The position numbers were made by a program, and so were the translations under genes. From positions 1 to 64,000 of the forward strand of contig JAOQAI010000017.1 of assembly GCA_025963645.1 (NCBI GenBank): DNA of 64,000 bases, given 5' to 3'. Source of the stretch: Flaviaestuariibacter sp. (lineage in GTDB: Bacteria > Bacteroidota > Bacteroidia > Chitinophagales > Chitinophagaceae). Below, one piece after another: positions 53,824-61,749 of this stretch (its first letter is position 1; every line of letters begins with the position of its first letter). The notes under the pieces were generated by a model. The model was not told the DNA's origin and did no database searches. It saw only the letters and a list, made by a program, of their open reading frames with translations.

Positions 53824-54948
53824 GTGAGTACCCGGCGTCTTCCCATACCAGAATTTTTATCGCAGATAACTGATACGGCATTGATAGATGTGCGGTCGCC
53901 TGCCGAGTTTGCACAAGGTCATATACCCGGCGCTGTTAATATTCCGCTCTTTACTAATGAAGAACGAAAAGTTGTAGGGACTGCTTACAAGCAGGAAAGC
54001 CGCGGGAAAGCTATTAAGATCGGACTGGATTATTTCGGTCCGAAAATGCGGAGCATTGTGGAGGAGGTGGAAGCGTTAGTTAGCAGTGAGCAGTTAGCAG
54101 TTAGCAATACAGAACATTGTTCTGCCAACCGCCAACTATCAGCTGCCAACTCTGTTTTTCTTTACTGCTGGCGTGGTGGTATGCGCAGCGGCGCTATTGC
54201 CTGGTTATTGCAACTGTATGGATTCCCGGTTACGGTTCTAGCTGGCGGTTATAAAGCCTTTCGGGCTCATGTTTTAAACACTTTCGAGCAGCCTTTTTCA
54301 TTTAAAGTAGTGGGCGGCTATACAGGTTCGGGGAAAACCGAGCTGCTTCCGGCTTTGCAAGAGCAAGGCGAAGCCATAATTGATTTGGAAGCACTGGCAC
54401 ACCACAAAGGATCCGCATTTGGTAATATCGGGATGCCCAAACAACCCACCCAAGAGATGTTTGAAAATAAGCTAAGCCTTGAGCTATTAGCAGTTAGCCG
54501 CAAGCAAGAACACATCGACCCAGATTCCCCCTTCAGGGGGACGGGGGGCATCTGGATAGAAGATGAAAGCCAGCGCATCGGGCAACTCAATATTCCATCC
54601 GCACTATGGAAAACCCTTCGCAGTTCTCCGGTATATTTTCTCGACATCCCTTTTGATGAACGCCTGAAGCATATTGTTGAGGAATATGGCGCCATGGATA
54701 AAACCGCCCTAAGCGAAGCCATACAGCGCATCAGCAAACGGCTCGGTGGCCTGCAAACCAAAGAGGCCTTGCGCCACCTGGAGGAAGGCGCCCTAAGCGA
54801 CTCCTTTTCGATTCTCCTTTGTTATTATGACAAGCATTATTTAAAGGGCTTGCATAACCGAGAGGGTTTGCAAACCTTGCTTACCACTATTCCTTGCGAA
54901 ACAGTGACACCTGCAAACGCAGGGCTTTTAACACCCATAACCGTATGA
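53824..54948 (+). CDS. selU: tRNA 2-selenouridine synthase with in-frame repeat insertions
   Basis: The 374-residue protein replaces sulfur by selenium in 2-thiouridine at the tRNA wobble position, using selenophosphate. The N-terminal rhodanese domain includes ALIDVRSPAEFAQGHIPGAV and the catalytic Cys 115 in FLYCWRGGMRSG. The C-terminal P-loop domain has GGYTGSGKTE at about 164-173 and IWIEDESQRIG. Two segments depart from the family: residues ~86-110 (encoded by a heptamer repeat) and ~222-246 (a heptamer piece plus a C/G-rich palindrome). The GTG start at 53824 follows the -7 box by 4 nt. It overlaps the next gene as ATGA. Confidence 0.92.
   Translation: MSTRRLPIPEFLSQITDTALIDVRSPAEFAQGHIPGAVNIPLFTNEERKVVGTAYKQESRGKAIKIGLDYFGPKMRSIVEEVEALVSSEQLAVSNTEHCSANRQLSAANSVFLYCWRGGMRSGAIAWLLQLYGFPVTVLAGGYKAFRAHVLNTFEQPFSFKVVGGYTGSGKTELLPALQEQGEAIIDLEALAHHKGSAFGNIGMPKQPTQEMFENKLSLELLAVSRKQEHIDPDSPFRGTGGIWIEDESQRIGQLNIPSALWKTLRSSPVYFLDIPFDERLKHIVEEYGAMDKTALSEAIQRISKRLGGLQTKEALRHLEEGALSDSFSILLCYYDKHYLKGLHNREGLQTLLTTIPCETVTPANAGLLTPITV
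54075..54153 (+). repeat. Heptamer-type inverted repeat inside selU
   Basis: Units AGTTAGC, AGTGAGC, AGTTAGC, AGTTAGC lead to a central CAGAAC-ATT-GTTCTG, followed by right-arm units of the type GCCAACC, GCCAACT and CAGCTGCCAACT. The insert is translated in frame as about 20 extra residues (SSEQLAVSNTEH onward) just before the rhodanese active-site strand. Confidence 0.75.
54484..54549 (+). repeat. Heptamer fragment plus C/G-rich palindromic element inside selU
   Basis: AGCAGTTAGC (about 54489-54498) is followed by 54522-54549, which matches the 30-bp element of 1328-1357 with a few changes (ATTCCCCCTTCAGGGGGACG). It is translated as DPDSPFRGTGG, lengthening the loop before IWIEDES by about 12 residues. 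Confidence 0.75.
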
Positions 54949-55892
54949 AACGAATACTCACCCTTTGCTGCCTCTTTATTTGTGGATTTGTAAACGCACA
55001 GGATGTAACAGGCCTCTATACCGGCACCGTTTATAACGACACGACCAAGATGGTGCAGATCTATGAACTGGCGCTTAGCGAATACCGCGGCAAGATCACC
55101 GGCTATGCCTACACCACGTTTGTATTGGACGATAAGAATTACTATGGCATCCGGCGGATCAAAGCAGCCAAGCGGGATGGCAAGCTGTTGATTGAAGACG
55201 ATAAGATGCTGGCGAATAATTTCCCGCAAGCGCCTGACAAAGGTGTGAAGCGGCTGACCATTATTCCGCTGGCGGGCATTGATACCGTAACCACTTTAAA
55301 TGGCCACTGGCAAACCAACCGCACCCGCCAATTCTATTCCGTTTCCGGGTCGCTGGACTTAAAGAAAAGTAACGACAGTACCAATTCTGCATTGATCGCA
55401 CACTTGAAAGAGTTGAACTTGATTGGCGGTGAGAGCGATGTGGCAGACGTGAAGATCAAGACCAGGGAAGATAAAACGAAGATCAAGGTGGAGACCAAGC
55501 CTAATGTAAAACCCATCCAGCCGATCGGAGCCGTTACAACACCCTTTGCACAGCGGCAGAACAAGATGGTGCAGGCAATTACCATTACGGCGGATAGTAT
55601 TGAACTCTCGCTCTACGACAATGGCGTGGTAGATGGCGATATCGTAAGTGTTTATTTGAATGGCGCCCCAATCATGCCCAATACCAAGCTATTGGAACAG
55701 GCATCCAAGCTAACGATACAAATTCCAAAAGCCGATACCGATTACGAGATCAAATTAGTGGCGGAGAACCTGGGTGTGCTGCCACCAAATACTGGCCTGC
55801 TTATCATTCAGTCAGGCGAGAACCGTCACCGCGTTTATTTCAGTGCCGATCTGCGAACCAATGCCTCTATTATCATCCGAAAAAAACCGTAA
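54945..55892 (+). CDS. Secreted protein of unknown function encoded between selU and selD
   Basis: The 315-residue product has a signal peptide (MKRILTLCCLFICGFVNAQD). An N-terminal beta-rich domain begins VTGLYTGTVYNDTTKMVQIY, and a Lys/Glu-rich linker is at about residues 165-205 (KIKTREDKTKIKVETKPNVK). A C-terminal ~110-residue beta domain includes ITITADSIELSLYDNGVVDG and VSVYLNGAPIMPNTKLLEQA. I recognise no characterised family. Its ATG overlaps the selU stop, and its stop overlaps the selD start by 1 nt, so it is translationally coupled to both. A selenium-linked role is not demonstrated. Confidence 0.8.
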   Translation: MKRILTLCCLFICGFVNAQDVTGLYTGTVYNDTTKMVQIYELALSEYRGKITGYAYTTFVLDDKNYYGIRRIKAAKRDGKLLIEDDKMLANNFPQAPDKGVKRLTIIPLAGIDTVTTLNGHWQTNRTRQFYSVSGSLDLKKSNDSTNSALIAHLKELNLIGGESDVADVKIKTREDKTKIKVETKPNVKPIQPIGAVTTPFAQRQNKMVQAITITADSIELSLYDNGVVDGDIVSVYLNGAPIMPNTKLLEQASKLTIQIPKADTDYEIKLVAENLGVLPPNTGLLIIQSGENRHRVYFSADLRTNASIIIRKKP

Positions 55893-56947
55893 TGGAACAA
55901 GAACAACCAATCAAGCTCACGCAATTCTCAAAAGGCGGCGGCTGCGGCTGCAAAATTGCGCCGGCAGTTTTGCAACAGATCTTAGGCAGCGGTAATAATC
56001 CGCATTTTAATAACTTATTGGTTGGCAATGATAGCAATGACGACGCGGCGGTTTACAAGGTAAATGATACCACGGCAGTCATCTCCACTACCGATTTCTT
56101 TGTGCCCATCGTTGATGACCCTTTTGATTTCGGCCGCATCGCTTCGGCCAACGCCATTTCCGACGTGTATGCGATGGGCGGTACGCCACTGATGGCGGTA
56201 GCTATTCTGGGTTGGCCTATTGATAAGCTTTCTACCGAAATGGCACAGCAGGTATTGGCAGGTGCCCGTGCTATTTGTGCGGAAGCCGGCATTCCGCTTG
56301 CCGGCGGTCACACCATTGATTCCGCCGATCCTATTTTCGGTTTGGCAGTAACGGGGCAGGTAGCGTTGCCGCATCTAAAGCAAAACAATAAAGCGCAGGT
56401 CGGCGATTACTTGTTTCTTACCAAACCCATTGGCGTTGGCTTATTAGCAACCGCTCTTAAAAGAGGAGCGTTAGCGGAAGAACACTATGCGCCGCTTATT
56501 GCACAAATGACCGCTCTTAATAAAGTTGGAGAAACGTTGGGCAAGATCAAAGGCGTTCATGCGATGACCGATGTTACCGGCTTTGGATTGCTGGGACATT
56601 CCATTGAAATGGCGGAGGGAAGCGGTGTTGGTATTGAACTTCATTACAGCGCTCTGCAAAAGATCGAAGGCCTGGATGATTACCTGAAACAGCGTACGAT
56701 ACCGGATGCTACCTTCCGCAACTGGAACAGCTATAGCGCTAAGACCGGATTTGAGAAAGGCGTGAATGTGATGGAAGCCTTCAATGTATTGCCCGACCCG
56801 CAGACGAATGGCGGGTTGTTGGTAGCGGTTAGTGAGGCTGCTGTTGAAGAAGTGAAAGCGCTACTTGTAGCGGCGGGATTAGAAAGTTTTATTGCGCCGG
56901 TTGGTAGATGTGTGGAGAAGGGCGAGAAAACGATTTGGGTGAAATGA
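55892..56947 (+). CDS. selD: Selenide, water dikinase (selenophosphate synthetase)
   Basis: The 351-residue enzyme makes selenophosphate from selenide and ATP. The catalytic N-terminal loop is KLTQFSKGGGCGCKIAPAVL, with the essential Cys at position 18 (Cys, not selenocysteine) followed by Lys 21. ATP-binding residues lie in VGNDSNDDAAVYKVND and ISTTDFFVPIVDDPFDFGRI, and GGHTIDSADPIFGLAVTGQV and DVTGFGLLGH follow. With selU upstream and no selA or selB in the window, the operon points to selenouridine tRNA modification. Confidence 0.96.
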   Translation: MEQEQPIKLTQFSKGGGCGCKIAPAVLQQILGSGNNPHFNNLLVGNDSNDDAAVYKVNDTTAVISTTDFFVPIVDDPFDFGRIASANAISDVYAMGGTPLMAVAILGWPIDKLSTEMAQQVLAGARAICAEAGIPLAGGHTIDSADPIFGLAVTGQVALPHLKQNNKAQVGDYLFLTKPIGVGLLATALKRGALAEEHYAPLIAQMTALNKVGETLGKIKGVHAMTDVTGFGLLGHSIEMAEGSGVGIELHYSALQKIEGLDDYLKQRTIPDATFRNWNSYSAKTGFEKGVNVMEAFNVLPDPQTNGGLLVAVSEAAVEEVKALLVAAGLESFIAPVGRCVEKGEKTIWVK

Positions 56948-57871
56948 TTAGCAGTCATCGTTTCGAGTTAATAAGATCTCCGCCATCATACACCGCACAC
57001 TTCCACCTTCCTGTTCAATAAAAGAAACATTTATCGGCAGCAGCTTTCCGTGCTTTTCTAACTGCGCCACTTGAGCCGGCTCCAATGAACGATGCGCCGT
57101 TTGGCTTAGGGTAATGAACCGGTCACCGGTACCATTTTTCAGCTGCAGCATATTGCCCGCAAAGGCAGCCATTTGTGCTTGTGTGATAACAATAAGTGAA
57201 TGACCTGCTTTTAAGAAGGGTTGCTTAACAGCCTCTCGTTCTGCTTCACCGCTTATCGCATCGAGACAGATCACCGCAAACCCTTCTCCAATACAAAGCA
57301 TAACATTCGTATGATAGATGGACCGGCCCTGTTCATCGCAGGCAGTGAATGTTATAGCCGTGTAGCCAATTTGCTTCGCATATAGTTTTACTAAATCGCC
57401 GCTGGTTCGGGGAGAGAGACAAGCGTAAATGGTTTTGTTAGCATGATCTATCACCATGCTGCCTGTACCTTCGAGGTAGTGTTTGGTGTTTTCATAATGG
57501 CTCCAGTCCTCCGTATGTTTTACAACAAACCTTTCTTTCAACGCATCAATGATGCTGCTACGTTTCTCCAACTTTCGCGTTGGCGCAAACATCGGGAAGA
57601 CCGTCAGCCGTTCATTGTTTGCCGAGAACCAATTATTCGGGAAGACCGCATCGGGCTTGGCAGGCTCGATCGTATCTTCTACTACGACCACTTCAATGCC
57701 TTCGCTTCTCAACACAGCAACCATCGAATCAAACTGTTGCAAAGCACCCTGCTGCACTTCCGCTGCATCTAAATCTCCCGGATACTGGAAATGATTATTG
57801 GCAGCCGTCTCCGCATTGTAGCCAAAGGCAGCAGGGCGGATCATCAGCACCGTATCAGCCACTTGCATCAT
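56948..57871 (-). CDS. ctlX: CtlX-type amidinotransferase/citrulline-utilization hydrolase
   Basis: The 307-residue protein belongs to the guanidino-group-modifying fold. PDAVFPNNWFSANNERLTVF carries the Asn/Asp substrate residues, LEGTGSMVIDHANKTIYACL the central Asp/His region, IYHTNVMLCIGEGFAVICLD the catalytic His, and the nucleophile Cys lies near the end in EQEGGSVRCMMAE. These are the blocks of the CtlX family linked to citrulline use in Bacteroidota. Its ATG overlaps the stop of the pterin dehydratase gene, so the two are coupled. It abuts convergent selD without a gap. Confidence 0.88.
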   Translation of the reverse strand: MMQVADTVLMIRPAAFGYNAETAANNHFQYPGDLDAAEVQQGALQQFDSMVAVLRSEGIEVVVVEDTIEPAKPDAVFPNNWFSANNERLTVFPMFAPTRKLEKRSSIIDALKERFVVKHTEDWSHYENTKHYLEGTGSMVIDHANKTIYACLSPRTSGDLVKLYAKQIGYTAITFTACDEQGRSIYHTNVMLCIGEGFAVICLDAISGEAEREAVKQPFLKAGHSLIVITQAQMAAFAGNMLQLKNGTGDRFITLSQTAHRSLEPAQVAQLEKHGKLLPINVSFIEQEGGSVRCMMAEILLTRNDDC

Positions 57872-58098
57872 AGTAATGCATCAATTTGTGCTGCCAACTT
57901 CCGGTCTTTTTCAGTTACCGTATTGCCGGCGCTGTGTGTGTTCAACCAGACCTCTACGGTGTTCCAGACATTGGTCCACCGCGGATGATGGTCCGCCTTT
58001 TCCGCCAGGAAAGCGACCCGTGTCATAAAGGCGAAAGCTTCGGAGAAATCAGTGAACGTGAATTTCCGGTAAAGAGCGTTGTTTTCTTCTTGCCACAT
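57868..58098 (-). CDS. Pterin-4a-carbinolamine dehydratase
   Basis: The 76-residue product has the family core AFMTRVAFLAEKADHHPRWT and NVWNTVEVWLNTHSAGNTVT, with the catalytic histidines in DHHP and the downstream THSAG. The enzyme dehydrates 4a-hydroxytetrahydropterin during recycling of the cofactor of aromatic amino acid hydroxylases. It is slightly short for the family (about 95-100 residues) because the N-terminal strand region is brief. It is coupled to ctlX by an ATGA-type overlap. Confidence 0.9.
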   Translation of the reverse strand: MWQEENNALYRKFTFTDFSEAFAFMTRVAFLAEKADHHPRWTNVWNTVEVWLNTHSAGNTVTEKDRKLAAQIDALL

Positions 58099-58126
58099 GG
58101 GTGAGTAGTGAATAGTGAGTGGTGAA
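58099..58126. repeat. TGAGTRG heptamer repeat, single arm
   Basis: Degenerate units TGAGTAG, TGAATAG, TGAGTGG and TGAATA lie directly before the pterin dehydratase start on the opposite side. It is the same family as 1973, 61290 and 61750. The remaining sequence to 58234 holds no gene I can see. Confidence 0.65.
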
Positions 58127-58234
58127 TATCGTGATTTTACCAGCTGCTTTTCTTTTTGAAGTCGTTTACGGTTTAAGTCGACTAACTACTTTTCGTTCCT
58201 CCCGTCAACTGTCATCAACCATCTATCAACTGAT

Positions 58235-59386
58235 TTAAAGTTTTACCAACCGTTCCACTGCCGCATTCAGCGTTGCTTCTTTTTTGGCAAAGCAAAAGCG
58301 CAGCACACTGTTATTTACCGGCTTCGTATAAAAAGCGGAAACCGGTATCGTAGCCACGCCATATTCCTTTGTCAGCCGCACCGCGAAATCCATTTCGGTT
58401 TCGTCGCTGATGCCTGCATAAGAGTAAGACTGAAAATAGCTGCCGTGGCTCGGCAATGCTTTCAATCTTGTTTCCTTCATCAGGCTTTCAAAATAGTCGC
58501 GCTTTTGCTGGAGAAAGGCGCCTAACTCTAAATACGCATCCCTGTTCGCCAAAAAGCCAGCTAAGGCAACCTGCTTCGGCGTGTCGGAAGTAAAAGCATT
58601 GAACTGGTGGATCTTCCGAAACTCCTTCATCAGGTAGCCCGGCGCAATGCAATAACCCAGCTTCCAGCCAGTGCAGTGGTAAACCTTGCCAAAAGAGAAG
58701 GTGACAAAAGCCCGCTCCAGCAGCTCCGGGTATTTTAGAATGCTTTCATGCGGCAGCCCGTCGAAGATCAGGTGCTCGTATACTTCGTCTGAGATAATGA
58801 GGATCTGCGTGTCTTTTACAATGGCTGTTAGTTCGACAATGTCCTGCGCTGAAAGCACCGCCCCTGTTGGGTTGTGGGGCGAGTTTATCACAATTGCCCT
58901 TGTCTTTTCCGTGATCTTGTTGCGAACAGCTGCCCAGTCTATTTTGTATTCCGGGAAAACCAGTTCCACCGTTACCGCTTTGGCGCCTGCCAGTTCTACC
59001 TGGGGAATGTAGCAGTCGTAGGCAGGCTCGAACACAATTACCTCGTCGCCGGGCTGCAAGATCGTGGCAAACGCAGTATAGAGTGCATAAGTGCCGCCGG
59101 GGGTGATGGTGATCTCCGTATCAGGATTGATTTGGGCTCCATACAAAAAATCCACTTTTTCTGCGATAGCTTCCCGCAGCGGCATATAGCCATTCATGTG
59201 AATGTACTGGTTAAAGCCGTCTTTCATGGCGCTGTTCACCATGTTAGTTAGTTCTTCACTCATCGGAAAATCGGGAAACCCCTGACCGAGATTAATAGCG
59301 TTGTGCTCTACGGCCAGTGAACTCATGACGGTGAAGATGGTGGTGCCAACATTGGGCAGCTTGGATTGTAGTTGAACCGTTGACAA
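58235..59386 (-). CDS. PLP-dependent aminotransferase (methionine aminotransferase/YbdL-like)
   Basis: The fold-type I enzyme has NLGQGFPDFPMSEELTNMVN, the cofactor region TITPGGTYALYTAFATIL, VINSPHNPTGAVLSAQDI, ISDEVYEHLIFDG and the Schiff-base lysine in FSFGKVYHCTGWKLGYCIAP. The late Arg lies in NNSVLRFCFAKKEATL. It resembles YbdL, which prefers methionine and aromatic amino acids. No ATG lies before the conserved SKLPNVGTTIFTVMSSLA, so the start must be non-ATG. The TTG at 59386 (giving MSTVQLQSKLPNV) fits the family length; another TTG lies at 59449. Confidence 0.88.
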   Translation of the reverse strand: MSTVQLQSKLPNVGTTIFTVMSSLAVEHNAINLGQGFPDFPMSEELTNMVNSAMKDGFNQYIHMNGYMPLREAIAEKVDFLYGAQINPDTEITITPGGTYALYTAFATILQPGDEVIVFEPAYDCYIPQVELAGAKAVTVELVFPEYKIDWAAVRNKITEKTRAIVINSPHNPTGAVLSAQDIVELTAIVKDTQILIISDEVYEHLIFDGLPHESILKYPELLERAFVTFSFGKVYHCTGWKLGYCIAPGYLMKEFRKIHQFNAFTSDTPKQVALAGFLANRDAYLELGAFLQQKRDYFESLMKETRLKALPSHGSYFQSYSYAGISDETEMDFAVRLTKEYGVATIPVSAFYTKPVNNSVLRFCFAKKEATLNAAVERLVKL

Positions 59387-59608
59387 GGGAAGGGTTTGAT
59401 TGGTGAGGGGTAAAAATAATGCTGAAATGCGCTTTAAATGTAGTTGCAATGAATGGTTGCAAAATTCTGAGGAGCGTGATTATAATGAATCGAAATTTGG
59501 AGCCCTTAGTTACATCCAAAAATGTATAACATTAAGCTATTCATTTATAATTTATATTTATTATACATTTACAATTGTCGTTGCGCAAAGCGGCGAGTAA
59601 GCTGCGAT

Positions 59609-59974
59609 ATGAAGTATTCCGTTTTACATAAGAGAGAATTGAATGATGAGGAAAAAGCAATGCTTCAATTTCTATTTTCTGTAGAGAAACCTGAATGGTT
59701 AGATTTGTTAACCAAAATCAAAGTTATTGCAAGATGTGGCTGTGGAAAGTGTCCTACTATTTTATTGGGAACCTCTTTCCAGGACGAACCACAAATCAAC
59801 CAAACCTTACTTATTGACTATATCGGTGTTGGGGCTAACGGAGAGCAAATTGGGGTTACAGTGTTTGGAAATAACGAAATTCCTACTGAATTAGAATTTT
59901 GGTCTATAGATGGGCAGGTCAATGATGTAGTGATTCCTGACTTAGAAACATTGAGGAAAATGCCTACAAATTGA
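59609..59974 (+). CDS. Hypothetical protein (121 residues), possibly a mobile cassette gene
   Basis: From the ATG at 59609 the product is MKYSVLHKRELNDEEKAMLQ, with IKVIARCGCGKCPTILLGTS in the middle and an acidic C-terminus. The CGCGKC cluster might bind a metal, but I recognise no family. The gene is AT-rich beside GC-richer neighbours and is followed by the CTAACTCGG element D. Its upstream region includes GCGGCGAGTAAGCTGCG, reminiscent of the other cassette spacers. This suggests lateral acquisition. Confidence 0.65.
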   Translation: MKYSVLHKRELNDEEKAMLQFLFSVEKPEWLDLLTKIKVIARCGCGKCPTILLGTSFQDEPQINQTLLIDYIGVGANGEQIGVTVFGNNEIPTELEFWSIDGQVNDVVIPDLETLRKMPTN

Positions 59975-60038
59975 CAGCATACATCAACTAACTCGGATTT
60001 TGCGTTATGTGGGCTAACAAATATGGGCTAAACTTTAG
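59975..60038. repeat. Cassette-like flanking element, copy D
   Basis: CAGCATA, CTAACTCGG (59988-59996), GCGTTATGTGGGCTAAC and AACTTTAG (60031-60038) follow the gene at 59609 in the same order as copy B at 45621-45671. The rest of 60039-60188 has no gene. Confidence 0.5.
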
Positions 60039-60188
60039 TTTTTCAATTTAGCAGTATCCCATTAACCAAGGCTGATTATACGTTATTGCCCACACGAACG
60101 CAAAGCCCCGAAACGCTAGTACAGCTAAATTTTAATCCGGCAGCGGACAGCAAAAAGTTTTGGGAGTGTTTCCGAAGGGGTTTGATTT

Positions 60189-60581
60189 TTAACCTGTCAG
60201 AATCGCCGTCACCTCTATCTCCACCAAATACTCCGGCGCTATCAGCGCTTTCACCTCCACCATCGTGGTGCAAGGCTTTATATCCCCAAAGGCTTCTCCG
60301 TGTGCCCGTCCATACGCATCTGCTTGCCGGATGTCGGTAACATAAGCCCGGGTACGCACCACATCTTTCAACGAAGCGCCGGCCTTTACCAATGCGGCTT
60401 CTATCTTTTTCAAAACAAAAGTGGTTTGCGTATACGCATCGCCTTCGCCTACAATAGCGCCGGCTTCATCTACAGCTACAGTGCCACTCACTTCTATAAG
60501 ATTGCCAATGCGAACGGCACGGCTGTAGCCATACATGTCTTCCCAGGGCGCACCGGAAGAATAATTAACACGGCTGGACAT
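60189..60581 (-). CDS. RidA-family protein (YjgF/YER057c/UK114)
   Basis: The 130-residue protein has the RidA core: AVRIGNLIEVSGTVAVDEAG, TTFVLKKIEAALVKAGASLK, DVVRTRAYVTDIRQADAYGR and TTMVEVKALIAPEYLVEIEV. The conserved Arg in VVRTRAYVT fits the deaminase active site. Archetypal RidA hydrolyses reactive enamine/imine intermediates of amino acid metabolism; this one belongs to a more divergent subgroup. Its start overlaps the end of the exonuclease gene by 17 nt. Confidence 0.9.
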   Translation of the reverse strand: MSSRVNYSSGAPWEDMYGYSRAVRIGNLIEVSGTVAVDEAGAIVGEGDAYTQTTFVLKKIEAALVKAGASLKDVVRTRAYVTDIRQADAYGRAHGEAFGDIKPCTTMVEVKALIAPEYLVEIEVTAILTG

Positions 60582-61290
60582 ACTTGATAGAGATATTTTC
60601 GGACTTCACCTGCGGTTCGCAATGAAAACGAAGCATTACCTGCGTTAGCGTGACCACATCTTTCTGGCAATATTCTACAATGCGGTCCAGGTTTTTTTCC
60701 TTGTAATAAACGCTATATACCTGGCTGCCATCAATATCATCTTTGGACGAAGCCACGCCTAATGCGGCGGCCAGCAGGTTAAGAGACGTATAGCTTTTAA
60801 AGTCCCCGAATTTCCAAAGCTCCATCGTATCGAGGTGGCGCACTTCCCACGGCTTGCGACCGGCGATCTTCAGTGCCTCCGGGATGGCAATGCTATTAAT
60901 GATCATGCGGCGGCAGATATAAGGATAGTCGAACTCCTTGCCGTTGTGCGCACAAAGAAATTTATCGGCATCGCCGCTCCATTTTTGCAGCATGTCGGCA
61001 AAGTCGGTCAGCAGTTTGTGCTCATCATCGCCGCTAAAGGATTTGATGACCAGCTTGCGGTTTTCGCCCGTGCCTTGCAGGCAGCCGCAGGAAATGCAAA
61101 TGATCTTGCCGAACTCGGCGTAGATGGCGGCGCGGTCGTAAACGGTCTCGGGTGTTTCGCCTTCTTTATTACGCAGGATAAAACCGGCTTTAATGTCCCA
61201 GAGTTCTTTCCATTCACCGGTCATGTCCTCATAGCTTTCATGCTGTGAGACTGTTTCTATATCGAGGAAAAGAATATTGTTGAAGTTCAT
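60565..61290 (-). CDS. Predicted 3'-5' exonuclease (DEDDy, PolB-like)
   Basis: The 241-residue protein has ExoI NILFLDIETVSQ (the Asp-x-Glu pair), ExoII LCAHNGKEFDYPYICRRMII, and ExoIII around RIVEYCQKDVVTLTQVMLRF (Tyr-x3-Asp). This is the arrangement of DNA polymerase B-like proofreading exonucleases without the polymerase part. It probably acts on single-stranded DNA or RNA ends. It overlaps RidA downstream and is preceded by a heptamer repeat arm. Confidence 0.9.
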   Translation of the reverse strand: MNFNNILFLDIETVSQHESYEDMTGEWKELWDIKAGFILRNKEGETPETVYDRAAIYAEFGKIICISCGCLQGTGENRKLVIKSFSGDDEHKLLTDFADMLQKWSGDADKFLCAHNGKEFDYPYICRRMIINSIAIPEALKIAGRKPWEVRHLDTMELWKFGDFKSYTSLNLLAAALGVASSKDDIDGSQVYSVYYKEKNLDRIVEYCQKDVVTLTQVMLRFHCEPQVKSENISIKYVQPC

Positions 61291-61318
61291 ATAGTGAATG
61301 GTGAGTGGTCAGTTGTGA
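61290..61318. repeat. TGAGTGG heptamer repeat, short arm
   Basis: Units TGAATGG, TGAGTGG, TCAGTTG and TGAGTAG lie between the exonuclease start and the four-helix-bundle gene end. With 61750-61868 (the reverse-complement unit CCACTCA) it flanks the four-helix-bundle gene in inverted orientation. Confidence 0.65.
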
Positions 61319-61674
61319 GTAGGCTCACACCTTTTAATTAGTCCGCTCAGTATTTTAAAGGTTTTGATAATCGTTTCTCCTAATTCTTTTAATGCATCGG
61401 CATCGCCATAATGCAAGGCTGCGGCAATATCTAACGCTGTATCCACTTCAATAAGCGAACCTCTTGCAATTTCGTAGAACCGGCGGCGTTCCGGGTCTGA
61501 CTTGCGGGAGCTGCCTTCTGCGATATTTAGATGTACAGACAATGCCGCCCGCCGAATCTGGCTAGTAAGGCTATACCGTTCTTCTGCCGGGAAAGCTTTT
61601 ACGAAAGCATAAGCGCATAACACGAACGCTTTTGACGATTGAAAAACATCCAACTTAGTATGTGCGAGTTGCAA
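61309..61674 (-). CDS. Four-helix-bundle protein (S23/IVP family)
   Basis: The ~120-residue product has the family pattern LDVFQSSKAFVLCAYAFVKA, FPAEERYSLTSQIRRAALSV, HLNIAEGSSRKSDPERRRFY and EIARGSLIEVDTALDIAAAL. These proteins were first seen in 23S rRNA intervening sequences, but free-standing copies are common in Bacteroidota and have no settled function. No ATG starts the frame; a TTG at 61674 or 61689 is the likely start. It lies between inverted arrays of the TGAGTGG heptamer, a setting compatible with mobility. Confidence 0.85.
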   Translation of the reverse strand: MQLAHTKLDVFQSSKAFVLCAYAFVKAFPAEERYSLTSQIRRAALSVHLNIAEGSSRKSDPERRRFYEIARGSLIEVDTALDIAAALHYGDADALKELGETIIKTFKILSGLIKRCEPTHN

Positions 61675-61749
61675 AAACACAAGCAGCAATTTTATACAAG
61701 ATATAAAATCTTACGAACCGGCTATTATCTTGCAACATCAAAATTTTCA

